A stretch of DNA of 64,000 bases from Chamaecyparis obtusa (taxonomy: Eukaryota; Streptophyta; Pinopsida; Cupressales; Cupressaceae): assembly GCA_027943335.1 (NCBI GenBank), contig BSBK01002799.1, forward strand, positions 1,197,001 to 1,261,000. The letters are read 5' to 3'. Shown here one piece after another: positions 36,274-49,200 of this stretch. The notes below the pieces were generated by a model. That model saw only the letters and a program-made list of their open reading frames with translations. It had not been told where the DNA came from and made no database searches. The stretch's first letter is position 1. Each line of letters opens with the position of its first letter. The translations under genes and the position numbers were made by a program.

Positions 36274-36587
36274 TTTTCTCAAGTTTACCAAAAAGGGAGA
36301 GATATATTGATAGGGAGAGATACACTTGCTAAGGGAGAGCACCGAGACAATGTATATGTGAGCTAGATCAAATGTATAGGGAGAGCTTACAAATTTTTCT
36401 TGCCGATTATTAATATCAAGCAATATGTAATGGAGAAATAAGGGTGTAATATGTTCTATATTTTCTAGTCTGAACACTTTATAAATTTACATACATGAAT
36501 AGATAGAATAGGTTTTTATCAATTGTATGATGATATGTTCAAATTAGGTTTTGGAAAACTTTCCAACATTATGTCAAAGGGAGATAT
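36274..36587 (+). promoter_or_regulatory. 3' noncoding part with polypurine tract
   Basis: The extra ORF ends at 36273. Several AAAGGGAGAG-like words follow (36290, 36312, 36330, 36378) before the final AAAGGGAGA at 36576-36584, three bases ahead of the 3' LTR. The last is the functional PPT by position. The multiplication of the PPT word upstream resembles that at 1087-1370 in Copia-1. Confidence 0.7.
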
Positions 36588-37898
36588 TGTTGGATCATTA
36601 GATTAGATGTTGCCATATGTTGTCAAGTTTGTAGATAAGATGATAAATCCAGTCGGTAAAGTCCATAGAGATCATACATTGGATTTAGTCATTATTGTTG
36701 TATTAACTTGTCTACCGAGCTGACTACCAAATAGAGTAGAGCCGACTACCGAATAGAACAGAGCTGACTACCGAACAGAACAGAGATGACCAGAGCAAGT
36801 CAAGCAGACACAAGTTAAAATAGATTGATCATTTCTAAGGTAAACATATGAAATGAACGGCTAAGAATATTTAGATTGAATGCACATTGATCGAGACAAT
36901 TTTGATCATATAAAAGGAAGAATAATACAAGTCACAAGGTACAACTGGTGCTACTAATATCAAATATGGAGATCCAGACGATGGATCGAACGGTTGAGAA
37001 AATTCTATCAGAATGGACGATGGAGATTCTAAGTTTTTGCCACCATACTAATGGTGGAAATGTTCTATATAAGGAGATGTATTTTGTAGCATAATAAGTT
37101 GTTGAGAGTTGTTGCTCAGAGCTATTGTTGAAGGAGTTGCTGACATTATGATGCAGAGTTGAAGTGAAAGACAAATATCTTGAATCGAGTGATTATCTGA
37201 TAGATGGATGCTGTCAATGTTTATTGACAACTGTCTAATCATTTAAGGAAGATCGAAGGAGATCCAGTGAAGTAGAAACATTCTGAATCAGCATAGAAGA
37301 TGCAAGCATCATATATATTTGAGTATGTAAACATTTCTCTTAACTGAGTTATTGATAATATTGTATGTAGTTGATCCTAACAGATCTAGGGGTATCAAAA
37401 TGCCTGTCAAAATCCTCTAACTAGGTACACATGAAAAGATGTGTTAAATCTCTTAACAGAGTAGGCTGTAATGGTCTTGGACTTAACTGTCTTGTGATCC
37501 TCACTAATCAGATTGTCAGAAGCAATCACCTTGTATGCTCTTAACTGGACACTCATTTTCTGTAGTAGTGAGCTTTGTGGGTTTCATCCCCACCACAGTT
37601 TTTATCCTTACGGATTTTATGTGATACCAAAATAATTGTGTCATGAGTTGAATCTGTGTGATGTTTTATTTCTCACTATCCTTAATCAGATGTTAAGCAA
37701 TAAGTTGTTAATCAGTACTGTTTACCGAGTTCACAAAGCTTTGACAAACTGAGTCTACAGTGCATATTTTACCGTGTACACAGTTTTACTTGTATGTTTG
37801 TTTCAAAGTATGTAAAAGGTTTTATTGGTCATGTAACTGATTCACCCCCTCCCCCTCTCAGTTATATCCTTTCCATTGCTAGTATTTTGGGTCTAACA
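36588..37898 (+). repeat. 3' LTR of five-knuckle element
   Basis: 1311 bases, TGTTGGATCA...GGGTCTAACA, aligned end to end with the 5' LTR. It differs by a short deletion near 36806 and many C/T and G/A changes. It is followed by TGACC, the target duplication. Confidence 0.9.
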
Positions 37899-37903
37899 TG
37901 ACC
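37899..37903. repeat. Target-site duplication TGACC (right)
   Basis: An exact repeat of 29552-29556. It closes the insertion in the Copia-A 3' LTR. Confidence 0.9.
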
Positions 37904-38763
37904 TACTATCTAGATCAGTTCCAATGTATAGCACAAACACTTTACTTGGTCACATAGACCTTCCTATGATGGTTCAACACTTCACACACTCTTCTCTGCT
38001 CTACTTCTTCAACCATGAAACCCCCTCAAGTAATCACAAATGACTACCTATAAATATCTTTCCTCTAAATGATATAATCAAGTCAACCTATTAGAACCAC
38101 CTTGAAATCATATGAGAGAAACCATAACAAACTATGATAAACATTATGTTGGCTCTACTATGCACGCAACACATTCTGGGACCTATCCAATAAGATAATT
38201 GTAGATGCATGCTACACACTATTGGCTCTACCAAAACAATTGTATCTTTTTGCTTAAGACAAATTAACTCATGTGCTCTTAACCAAACATCAATAACTCT
38301 ACTCTAAACTTAAATCTAAGGGTGCATACCCACATGATAGGTGCAACTCCAGAACCAATAAAATCTTTGTCGGCTCTTCTAAATAAACACATGAAACTAC
38401 TACTGGTGAATAGCAACTGCATAACTTCACTTCTACTAAATATCAGACTATGCGTCCATAATTTAAACATCACTAACATGCCTTCAACATATATCCAAGT
38501 GTGCAAGGCTCCATGATAACTATACAGACAACCATATATAGAACACTACCTATTACTCTGTCAGGAGCACTGCTGACATAAGCTACTATATAACTGTCTG
38601 TACCAAAAGTTAACCTATGGGCTCATGATATCATGTTGATATCATGTCCATGCTACATATACTGAAATCTTACTACATAAGACCTCTACACATCCTACTT
38701 TCCATATGATTTCATCAATGACAAACATACAGTCAGTACTGGCCTACTGGAAAATCTCCAACA
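37904..38763 (-). repeat. Copia-A 3' LTR, second part
   Basis: This continues the LTR after the nested element and aligns with 55106-55826, then runs on to AATCTCCAACA (38763), the part missing in the right copy. Total LTR length is about 1302 bases. The open frames at 38279-38516 (and their twins at 55476-55736) are unremarkable LTR sequence. Confidence 0.85.
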
Positions 38764-39125
38764 ATCTCCCCCTTTGGCATTGATGGCAACATATGGAATG
38801 AAAAACCACCACCAACCCAAATGAAATTTTCTTTTATAACATTCTCCATTTCCTCTTCAAAACTCCCCCAAAGATGAATCCTTGATCTACTACAATATTT
38901 TTCAACATTCTTCATTTCCTAATTGAACTACTGTCATAACTCAATACTACTCCCCCTTAGTATATTACTCCTCATTTTTACTTCTATTTTTCATGACTGT
39001 ATATTACTCCCTCTTTGACATCAATGGAAAAGGGTGCCATTCATTTTAAGCACTAGTACTACTCCTAAGGTAGAGTAGTCAACCTTCCATCAGTCCCTAA
39101 GGACTGATGCCTTTCTTTCTTTCTT
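38764..39125 (-). other. Copia-A 3' noncoding region with polypurine tract
   Basis: The plus strand reads TCTCCCCCTTTGG at 38765-38777, so the minus strand has CCAAAGGGGGAGA one base from the LTR, a strong PPT. Similar CTCCCCCTTAG and CTCCCTCTTTG words at about 38951 and 39007 look like spare PPT copies. The rest is noncoding. An open frame at 38733-38915 is not supported. Confidence 0.75.
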
Positions 39126-39383
39126 CTAAGTAGAATCAGGGAAGGGAATTACTCCTAACTTCTCCCTGAGCTACTCAAAAGTATCCTTTGGCAAGGGATT
39201 TGTGAATATGTCTTCCAATTGATCTTTAGTACTCACATAGTCCAGCTTGACTTCTGTCTCTGCCACTTTCTCTGTTAGGAAGTGATACTTGATCTCAATG
39301 TGCTTTGTCTTTGTATGCATCACAGGGTTCTTTGACATATTGATAGTGATAGTGTTATCACAATGAATAACAATAAGATAATC
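39126..39383 (-). pseudogene. Copia-A RNase H, C-terminal part
   Basis: The minus strand reads YLIVIHCDNTITINMSKNPV, then HIEIKYHFLTEKV and DQLEDIFTNPLPKDTFE, followed by a TAG at about 39170 and the true end near 39126. It is the direct continuation of the RNase H at 50745-51275, separated by the 11.4-kb insertion. The TAATC target duplication marks the joint. Confidence 0.85.
39379..39383. repeat. Target-site duplication TAATC (left)
   Basis: Exact match to 50740-50744, flanking the LARD-type element. Confidence 0.9.
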
Positions 39384-42290
39384 TGTAATGCCCCGCCAGG
39401 CAACCCAAGAGGACAAGACATAAAACCTCTATAAAATGAAAGTAGTGAATTTTTATTTTATTTTATTTATTTATTTTAACTAGAATAATATTCATCATTA
39501 CACTTCATATTTCTAAAAGAAGAAATAATTTTCTACTACTTGAATGTAAGATTTATACAACTTAAGTCCTCCCGGGTTCCCTAACGTCGCTACTAAAGCA
39601 ACATCATATAAACCATTTACATGCATAAGATATTCACGGAATCATGAGCTTAAAAGATCTACATTCATTTTAATGCACCAAGTTAAATGTCCCTAACTTA
39701 TTTCTTTTATTAAACATAGGTTAATCATCCAACATCATTATTCCTTTTATCAACTCATTCCATAAATTCATATTGATTTCATCTACATCTACTATCCTTT
39801 ATATCACTTTTCTCTAATAATTTAGGTAAGAGATTAATATTCATTAAGGTAGGCATCATCCTAGGTACTTCATTAACATGAACCAAGTATTAACATTAAA
39901 ATCAAATTACTATTCTATTGCATTGTTTCATAACCATTCATTGTTAATAATTCCAATCACTAACCTATCATTTCTCAATAATTTCCTTGGATCCTTTCAT
40001 CAAGAGAGAATACATTATTTTTTGTGATACATCATTATATATAACTATATTTAAGATCATTTCCTTTACATATGGACAACATAAGAGGATAGGAGAAATA
40101 ACATAAACACTTTCTTTTAATGCTAGTAACATGTCCAATATTCCACATTCTTTTCCCTTTCTTTTACCTAGAACTACCCATTCCCTTATGCATTGCTTTG
40201 AATTGAGATTATATCAATACTACAAGACTCCTTTTAGGAGATTAAAATTACATGAATACAAATACATAAGTACATCTCATATTAAAATATCCAATAAGAA
40301 ATCTTCAACTGCAGGTCTGGAATGGAATATGTGCTAGGATCATCCAAAGAATCACGATCAATACCTCGATATAAATATTAACCACCCAACCATGTGGAAC
40401 CAATAGGCCCACTCCCCCGAGCTAGGAGATAGAACCAAAGGCCCATACAAGAGGTAACAACTAGGAAATTCCTAAGGTGGTGATAAAATTTCCCCAAAGT
40501 CACAACACAAAAGAAAAGACAAGAAAACCACAAGGACTACCAGAGGCATGATCAAATTTGGTAGAGACTCTAAGCTACAAGCTAGGTGAGTGTCATCGCA
40601 TAGCCCTCACCCCTTGGGTTGTCCTGGTACTAGCCACTCTTGGCCCCGGCCCCCAAGTAGGCACATGCGGAACCGAATGCCTCTCGTACAGACAAGGTCA
40701 TCCAGTCGTACCTACGCATAGGTACCTTCTCCCACTCCCATCCTTAGTCTTTACTAGCACTAAAGGCATGGGCGAGGCACAATTAATCTTGATTAGTGTG
40801 TAATTTCCCATTCCAATCCCATTCCCAATTCATTTATTTAGGTTATCACTTGATTAAATAACTCATAGTAGGTTATCCTGGTACTAGCCACTTAGGGCCC
40901 CGGCCCCTCACTATGAGCCACTCACCTAGTGTACTTAGGTTCCCTAACATACATATAAAAATTATAAGAACATAATAGATCCATCATCAAGAATTCATAC
41001 CAATTCCATAACAACATTTGATTGAGTTTAGGAAAATATATGTTGTCCCTAGTCCACTTGACAACCCTAAACCCAATATGGCATACAGAATGTTCCAAAC
41101 ATATAAGAAGACATCCAAGTGATATTATAAACATATTCAAAGTATAAATAGATCCAATTAACCAAAAAAACATTCTAATAGCCTCTGGTGACCATACGAA
41201 ACCTTAAAACTTAATGATGTTCTTAAACTGAATTATTTCAAGCAAGGATTAAATGCAAAAAAATAGTCATCATAGAACAGTCATCCATATCTTCCACAAA
41301 ACAAATAATAAAGAAAATCGCTTCGGTGGAGATTTATATAACATAATTATGGTCTCTCAATTTGATTTTTAGAAAGATCCAACGGTGGGAAAGAAAGTTA
41401 TGACTTCTGGTTTAAAACAAAAAATTCTGGTTAGGGTTCAGACCTGCCTTCACTAAAACGGTTGTAATTTTCACAAAACATAATAAAAATTCTCCAAACC
41501 AATTAGAAATGAAAGATAAGACTTAGGAGAATATTTTATATCAAATTCAGACTTTTATATAATCATATCAGCCTGTAGCATATGAATACATTTGACAGAA
41601 AATTCGGAATCGAGAATGGACAGGCATAGTCTGCCAAAATGTCAAAAATAAGGCATTAATTCGACCCTAAAAATAAAATCAGAGAGATACCCATTTGAGA
41701 TCTGTGAATTTTACTTCCAGAAAATTAATTTAGTAAAACCCTAGATGCAATTTAAATTATTATAATAATAGATCTCCAAAAACGGGTTGCTAAAAACCCT
41801 AGGAAAACACATGCCAATTCTTACAAACAAAAACTCAAAACTTTAAAATAACCATAGAAATTAAAAGTACAGATATAATAAATAATTATAATATATAAAT
41901 AGATCCATAATCTATCAGAGACATAAAGTAACTAACATATTCAATCCATACCTCATGTCCTACGAAGGTTGAATCGAAGAAGGAAGGAAACAAAAGAGAA
42001 GACAAATCCAAACTTGAGATGCATCCTTCAAACCCTATCCACTTTCAGAAATCTCCATGAAAGAAAGAAATAATTCCACAGCAAATAATCCCTCTCTCAA
42101 CTATTGAAATTTTCACAAAAATGTCTCTCTCGCAAAAGCAAAGATAACAAAAAATTCTTAAAGACATATGCTTACAAAATCTCCCTCACATCTCCAAGTT
42201 TTCTCTCCAAAATCACCATGAAAATTAAGGCCATCCTCTCCTCAATGCTTCAGCCCCAAAATCCCCCCTCTTCAAATGAGAAAGTAGTGC

Positions 42291-42299
42291 ATATAAATA
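42291..42299 (-). promoter_or_regulatory. TATA-like box in LARD LTR
   Basis: Minus strand TATTTATAT, about 1.6 kb inside the LTR start, duplicated at 49144-49152. If used, U3 would be about 1.6 kb and R-U5 about 2.9 kb. This is a proposal only. Confidence 0.4.
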
Positions 42300-42639
42300 G
42301 ATTTCCAAAGGTTGAGAGGAAAAGTAACCAACTCCCAACTAACTCTTAACTAAAGGGTATTATAAAATAACTTAATATCATACAACTATATTACTCAAAT
42401 ATACAATAAAAGATTATTTGTATTCATTCATACACATATGTAATATTATCCTAACATATATGCATATGCCATCATTAATTACATCAATATCTATATATAT
42501 AACCTATCCTCATTATTAATAATTAATAATTGAGAATAATATACCTCGCATTATTTAATATTTAATTATTAATAATATTATACTTTACATTAATCCCAAA
42601 ATATACACCATCAACAATATCTACAATAATTAACATATA

Positions 42640-42730
42640 ATCACATATAAATTATATATATATAAATACATATATGTGTGCACCCATATATATATTTCCA
42701 TATATATATATATTTATATTTATATAGATA
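42640..42730. repeat. AT/TATATA microsatellite in LARD LTR
   Basis: Runs of TATATA and CATATATATG-like words; the same stretch recurs at 49493-49583 in the other LTR without length change, which again speaks for a recent insertion. Confidence 0.8.
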
Positions 42731-43886
42731 CATGCCAAATACCAAACACTATAATCTATAAGATTATGAAGTAATAGATCACAATATTATTACCTATTTA
42801 TAATTACTATAGGATATAATCACTGAGGTAGAATAAAATCACACACCTCAAAATAAACCTAATCATCCAAAGAGGCCTTACAAATCATCTATGAAACATA
42901 TCGAGAAAATCATAAGATCAAACAAGGTCAACCAAAGTCAACAAGGAAAGTCAAGCCAAACTCCTGAAACACAACATAGAAAGATTAACTAAGAATCATA
43001 CCAAGAAGGAGAAATAAATAAAATGAGTAAACAAATCATACAACCAAATGAATTCAAGTGGTCACAAGGCACTAACTACAACCATGCCCAACCGGGTGCG
43101 TTGGATCTGGGTTTTTGACCCAAAGGTTGACTGACAAAGAAGGAACCCTAATATTCCCAAATTGGAATAATGACAAAGGAAGACTCATGTAGGGGCCTTA
43201 GTACTATCTCCATAACAACAACCATCGAGGATTTGAGGGCATGCTCAGACCTGTGAAGCCAGGTGAAGTCGATGCCCAGTACCTGCAAGCCTGCATCACA
43301 AAGAAGAAATACATATGCACGGATATACATATAAAAGAAAACATTACAGACAGATGACCAGGATCGATACATCGTGTGGACCTCAGCTATGTGAGTAACT
43401 ACGACTTCGTCCTGAATCATGAAAACACATCATGTATATATATACACTCAAAGCATGTAGCATCATCATAATGAAGGTTAGAATCTCAAGCATTGTGTTA
43501 GTCTCTTATCAATACTAATAATAAATTAACATAATCAAATCATCAAGTGAGATACAAGATTCATCCAAGGTAACCTTAATAGAAGAAAATATAAATAACC
43601 ACTTATATATATCTATCAAGTACATATCATATAACATCCTAACTATGTTCATAAAGGTCTTGTAGGTACTCAATACATACATGGAGATAGATACATACAA
43701 AAATGATACCTTTAGATAGTATGTCTGATATTAGAATCATTGAGTACTAGCTTATGAAATTATTATAAACAATTATAGGAATAGATCAAACAAGTATCGT
43801 GTACAACTTAAGCTGTAAGAAAACATCGAAGGATCTTAATTCTTTCAAAAACACAAAACTTATATTAGGGTTAGAAGGGTATTACA

Positions 43887-46236
43887 TCCTCCCCCACTAA
43901 GATTCAACTTACTCCTGGAAGTCGGGAATGTGAACTATATATCACACATTATCTAACAGAATTATATTATTACTATTCTAGATCCTAATTTAATGACTGC
44001 ACACATTCTTCTCCTATCAAGAGTTTTGGTAAATCCTATCTTATTACAACTTTAGTGTAGATTAACTCAATTCAATTAGTAATGACTTTCAAAAAGAATT
44101 ACCTATGTGATTCTATCACTTTGTGCAGTGAGTTTGTTAACAAGATACTTGAAATTGCATCAAAATTATTGTTATCAAGTCGAAACTCTAAGGTATTCAT
44201 GTTTACTCACTAATATCAATATATTATGAAATTGCATGTTTTACTAACTGAGATTATCACTTCCTTTCACAATATCAAAGTTCCTATTTATGGTAACCAG
44301 TATAAAAGAAAGAAAGAATTTATGATATATTTTCTCTTTTGAGACATAATCTAACCCTAAATAATACAACTTGTGAGACCTTATTACAAATAGGGTCCAA
44401 AATTTGTGTCCCTTACAAGCTATGAATACCAAACATAGAGAGGTATGTAACATTTATATTTGTTATGATCATGAAGGGAATACATCAAATAATTTTTCAT
44501 TTACTTTTGTAATCATGAAAATAAAACAATCTAGATACTTGAAACTTACCATTTTCATTAACACATAGTTTTATAAGAAATATTCCTTTCCATCAAAGCT
44601 TTAAGTAGAATTCCAATGACATAGGACACACAAATTTTACAATATACATATTCTAAGTCATCTTTCACAATAGTTGTAGTGCTTGATTTCCAAAAACACA
44701 TTCACCCCCTAGAGGAGATCTAAACAATTTAGAATTTATTGCACTATTATTCATTAAGTTGGGATCCCTTCTTAAAGCTTACTATTTATCTATGCACTTT
44801 TCCCTAATTTGCATGTCAGGCAATTTCCATATGACATTTTCTTAAGAGTTATTTCAAATTCTTTATTGCATAATGATCATAGATCCATTAAGAGAGAAAG
44901 AAGTATATGAGTCCTACTACTATCTTCATAACCACAACATCTAAATTAATAACATTAACTACTGTACATAACTTTAATTTCTACCCTTTACCTATTTGAA
45001 ACATTACCCTCTTACACTTTAAAATTTTGAGATAACATCAGTTCTAAGTAGAAATTGAGTAAGGTACATTTCTATAACATTTATTTACCACAACAACTCC
45101 TTATTCATAGTTGATCAATCACTTAATGTTGTTAATTTCTTACTACTATGGTGTTGATCACAATGTATACAAAATATGAATTTGTTTCCAAAATACCCAT
45201 CTAGGGTCCTAACTATTCACTAGACATTTTGCAAGACATATATTTAATAAAAACAACTTCCATCATTAGTACAGATAATCCATCATCGCACATACTCTTC
45301 CCTAGAATTTCTTGATTATGTTATCTTAAATCCTTTTTGTGCAATTTAATAAGATATGCAGAAAGGATATAACTTCTTACCAAGATAGGGATAAAAATTT
45401 CTCTTCCTAAATGAAAATATGAATTATAGCCTATGATAAAATCTTGGGGACATAGGTCCTTCACCCAAGGGTTTCCTAATTGAGTATTTACAAATTTTCC
45501 TAATATATTATTGCCTTGTCTAAACAATTTTAGTCATGCAAAACTTATTTCTTAAGAGGGAAGAGAGAAAGAGAGAGAAATACATATGACAGTAGATTAT
45601 TTGTTCCTTATTTATTTATTTATTTTTTTCACTTCTTTCCTAGGTACATATTATTAGTCATGTAATCTAATTATTGCCCTATCATTCCTATCAAGTACTA
45701 CCACAATCATTTCATTCTTTAAAGATCCAAAAGAAATCTATTTCTAAGATACCTTGAGTAGGATAAAATTCAACTAGGTATTTGTAAGAAGATAGAGTGC
45801 ACAACATTATATTATAGGTATGATCAAGGGGTAATATTATCTACTACCATAATTAAGATTCAAAATATTTAGCATCCTTTAACTTTTGACCCTTCTAGAG
45901 ATACTAGTACCTTTCAAGAAAACAAACACAAGTCTCAAGAATTCTTCGCCATTCCATTAATATTATAGGAAACATCCACTTAACACATCATTGATCTCAT
46001 TATGCAAAAAAACATAAATAATTGTTAAAATATAACTCAATCATAGAGGAATGGGTGTGCCCTTGTAAGACAATACAACATAAGAACACGAAAGGTAGCC
46101 TTCGTTTCCTAAGATTCAAATTTTAGCCTAACAACAAAATCCAAAAGGAGACAAAGTTAAGATACTCAAGGTTATGCATAGGTGAGCTATGAGTCCCAAA
46201 GTTCCCAGTGTAGAAACCTAGGGCTCTGATACCAGA
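43887..46236 (-). other. Noncoding interior of LARD-type element, with PPT
   Basis: At 43887-43897 the plus strand reads TCCTCCCCCAC, so the minus strand has GTGGGGGAGGA flush with the 3' LTR (PPT). The remaining 2.3 kb is AT-rich with only short, motif-free open frames (44244-44453, 45321-45527). I see no gag, protease or pol trace. It may hold packaging and dimerisation signals, which cannot be read by eye. Confidence 0.85.
46221..46234 (-). promoter_or_regulatory. Primer binding site of LARD-type element
   Basis: Minus strand TGGTATCAGAGCCC, two bases inside the 5' LTR. It matches the initiator tRNA-Met PBS. Confidence 0.9.
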
Positions 46237-49200
46237 TGTAATGCCCCGCCAGGCAACCCAAGAGGACAAGACATAAAACCTCTATAAAATGCAAGTAGTG
46301 AATTTTTATTTTATTTTATTTATTTATTTTAACTAGAATAATATTCATCATTACACTTCATATTTCTAAAAGAAGAAATAATTTTCTACTACTTGAATGT
46401 AAGATTTATACAACTTAAGTCCTCCCGGGTTCCCTAACGTCGCTACTAAAGCAACATCATATAAACCATTTACATGCATAAGATATTCACGGAATCATGA
46501 GCTTAAAAGATCTACATTCATTTTAATGCACCAAGTTAAATGTCCCTAACTTATTTCTTTTATTAAACATAGGTTAATCATCCAACATCATTATTCCTTT
46601 TATCAACTCATTCCATAAATTCATATTGATTTCATCTACATCTACTATCCTTTATATCACTTTTCTCTAATAATTTAGGTAAGAGATTAATATTCATTAA
46701 GGTAGGCATCATCCTAGGTACTTCATTAACATGAACCAAGTATTAACATTAAAATCAAATTACTATTCTATTGCATTGTTTCATAACCATTCATTGTTAA
46801 TAATTCCAATCACTAACCTATCATTTCTCAATAATTTCCTTGGATCCTTTCATCAAGAGAGAATACATTATTTTTTGTGATACATCATTATATATAACTA
46901 TATTTAAGATCATTTCCTTTACATATGGACAACATAAGAGGATAGGAGAAATAACATAAACACTTTCTTTTAATGCTAGTAACATGTCCAATATTCCACA
47001 TTCTTTTCCCTTTCTTTTACCTAGAACTACCCATTCCCTTATGCATTGCTTTGAATTGAAATTATATCAATACTACAAGACTCCTTTTAGGAGATTAAAA
47101 TTACATGAATACAAATACATAAGTACATCTCATATTAAAATATCCAATAAGAAATCTTCAACTGCAGGTCTGGAATGGAATATGTGCTAGGATCATCCAA
47201 AGAATCACGATCAATACCTCGATATAAATATTAACCACCCAACCATGTGGAACCAATAGGCCCACTCCCCCGAGCTAGGAGATAGAACCAAAGGCCCATA
47301 CAAGAGGTAACAACTAGGAAATTCCTAAGGTGGTGATAAAATTTCCCCAAAGTCACAACACAAAAGAAAAGACAAGAAAACCACAAGGACTACCAGAGGC
47401 ATGATCAAATTTGGTAGAGACTCTAAGCTACAAGCTAGGTGAGTGTCATCGCATAGCCCTCACCCCTTGGGTTGTCCTGGTACTAGCCACTCTTGGCCCC
47501 GGCCCCCAAGTAGGCACATGCGGAACCGAATGCCTCTCGTACAGACAAGGTCATCCAGTCATACCTACGCATAGGTACCTTCTCCCACTCCCATCCTTAG
47601 TCTTTACTAGCACTAAAGGCATGGGCGAGGCACAATTAATCTTGATTAGTGTGTAATTTCCCATTCCAATCCCATTCCCAATTCATTTATTTAGGTTATC
47701 ACTTGATTAAATAACTCATAGTAGGTTATCCTGGTACTAGCCACTTAGGGCTCCGGCCCCTCACTATGAGCCACTCACCTAGTGTACTTAGGTTCCCTAA
47801 CATACATATAAAAATCATAAGAACATAATAGATCCATCATCAAGAATTCATACCAATTCCATAACAACATTTGATTGAGTTTAGGAAAATATATGTTGTC
47901 CTTAGTCCACTTGACAACCCTAAACCCAATATGGCATACAGAATGTTCCAAACATATAAGAAGACATCCAAGTGATATTATAAACATATTCAAAGTATAA
48001 ATAGATCCAATTAACCAAAAAAACATTCTAATAGCCTCTGGTGACCATACGAAACCTTAAAACTTAATGATGTTCTTAAACTGAATTATTTCAAGCAAGG
48101 ATTAAATGCAAAAAAATAGTCATCATAGAACAGTCATCCATATCTTCCACAAAACAAATAATAAAGAAAATCGCTTCAGTGGAGATTTAGATAACATAAT
48201 TATGGACTCTCAATTTGATTTTTAGAAAGATCCAACGGTGGGAAAGAAAGTTATGACTTCTGGTTTAAAACAGAAAATTCTGGTTAGGGTTCAGACCTGC
48301 CTTCACTAAAACGGTTGTAATTTTCACAAAACATAATAAAAATTCTCCAAACCAATTGGAAATGAAAGATAAGACTTAGGAGAATATTTTATATCAAATT
48401 CAGACTTTTATATAATCATATCAGCCTGTAGCATATGAATACATTTGACAGAAAATTCGGAATCGAGAATGGACAGGCATAGTCTGCCAAAATGTCAAAA
48501 ATAAGGCATTAATTCGACCCTAAAAATAAAATCAGAGAGATACCCATTTGAGATCTGTGAATTTTACTTCCAGAAAATTAATTTAGTAAAACCCTAGATG
48601 CAATTTAAATTATTATAATAATAGATCTCCAAAAATGGGTTGCTAAAAACCCTAGGAAAACACATGCCAATTCTTACAAACAAAAACTCAAAACTTTAAA
48701 ATAACCATAGAAATTAAAAGTACAGATATAATAAATAATTATAATATATAAATAGATCCATAATCTATCAGAGACATAAAGTAACTAACATATTCAATCC
48801 ATACCTCATGTCCTACGAAGGTTGAATCGAAGAAGGAAGGAAACAAAAGAGAAGACAAATCCAAACTTGAGATGCATCCTTCAAACCCTATCCACTTTCA
48901 GAAATCTCCATGAAAGAAAGAAATAATTCCACAGAAAATAATCCCTCTCTCAACTATTGAAATTCTCACAAAAATGTCTCTCTCGCAAAAGCAAAGATAA
49001 CCAAAAATTCTTAAAGACATATGCTTACAAAATCTCCCTCACATCTCCAAGTTCTCTCTCCAAAATCACCATGAAAATTAAGGCCATCCTCTCCTCAATG
49101 CTTCAGCCCCAAAATCCCCCCTCTTCAAATGAGAAAGTAGTGCATATAAATAGATTTCCAAAGGTTGAGAGGAAAAGTAACCAACTCCCAACTAACTCTT

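Larger units (their letters stand above)
29557..37898 (+). mobile_element. Non-autonomous LTR retrotransposon with five-knuckle Gag and a long extra ORF
   Basis: A complete LTR element of 8342 bases. It has a 5' LTR (29557-30871), PBS, gag frame (30936-about 32348), a second long frame (32869-36273), a PPT and a 3' LTR (36588-37898), flanked by TGACC duplications. No protease, integrase, RT or RNase H motif occurs anywhere between the LTRs on either strand. The initiator-Met-type PBS and LTR ends suit a Copia-derived element that needs pol from elsewhere. The two LTRs differ at roughly 5% of positions by eye, almost all transitions, so it is not recent. Confidence 0.9.
39384..43886 (-). repeat. 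3' LTR of LARD-type element
   Basis: 4503 bases. On the plus strand it runs TGTAATGCCCCGCC to GGGTATTACA. It contains a CG-richer patch at 40380-40780, an AT-rich part with TATATA runs (42480-42740) and an ATATAAATA word at 42291 that reads as a TATA box on the minus strand. Open frames at 40131, 40558, 41173, 42104 and 43420 recur at the same offset in the other LTR and have no recognisable product. Confidence 0.95.
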
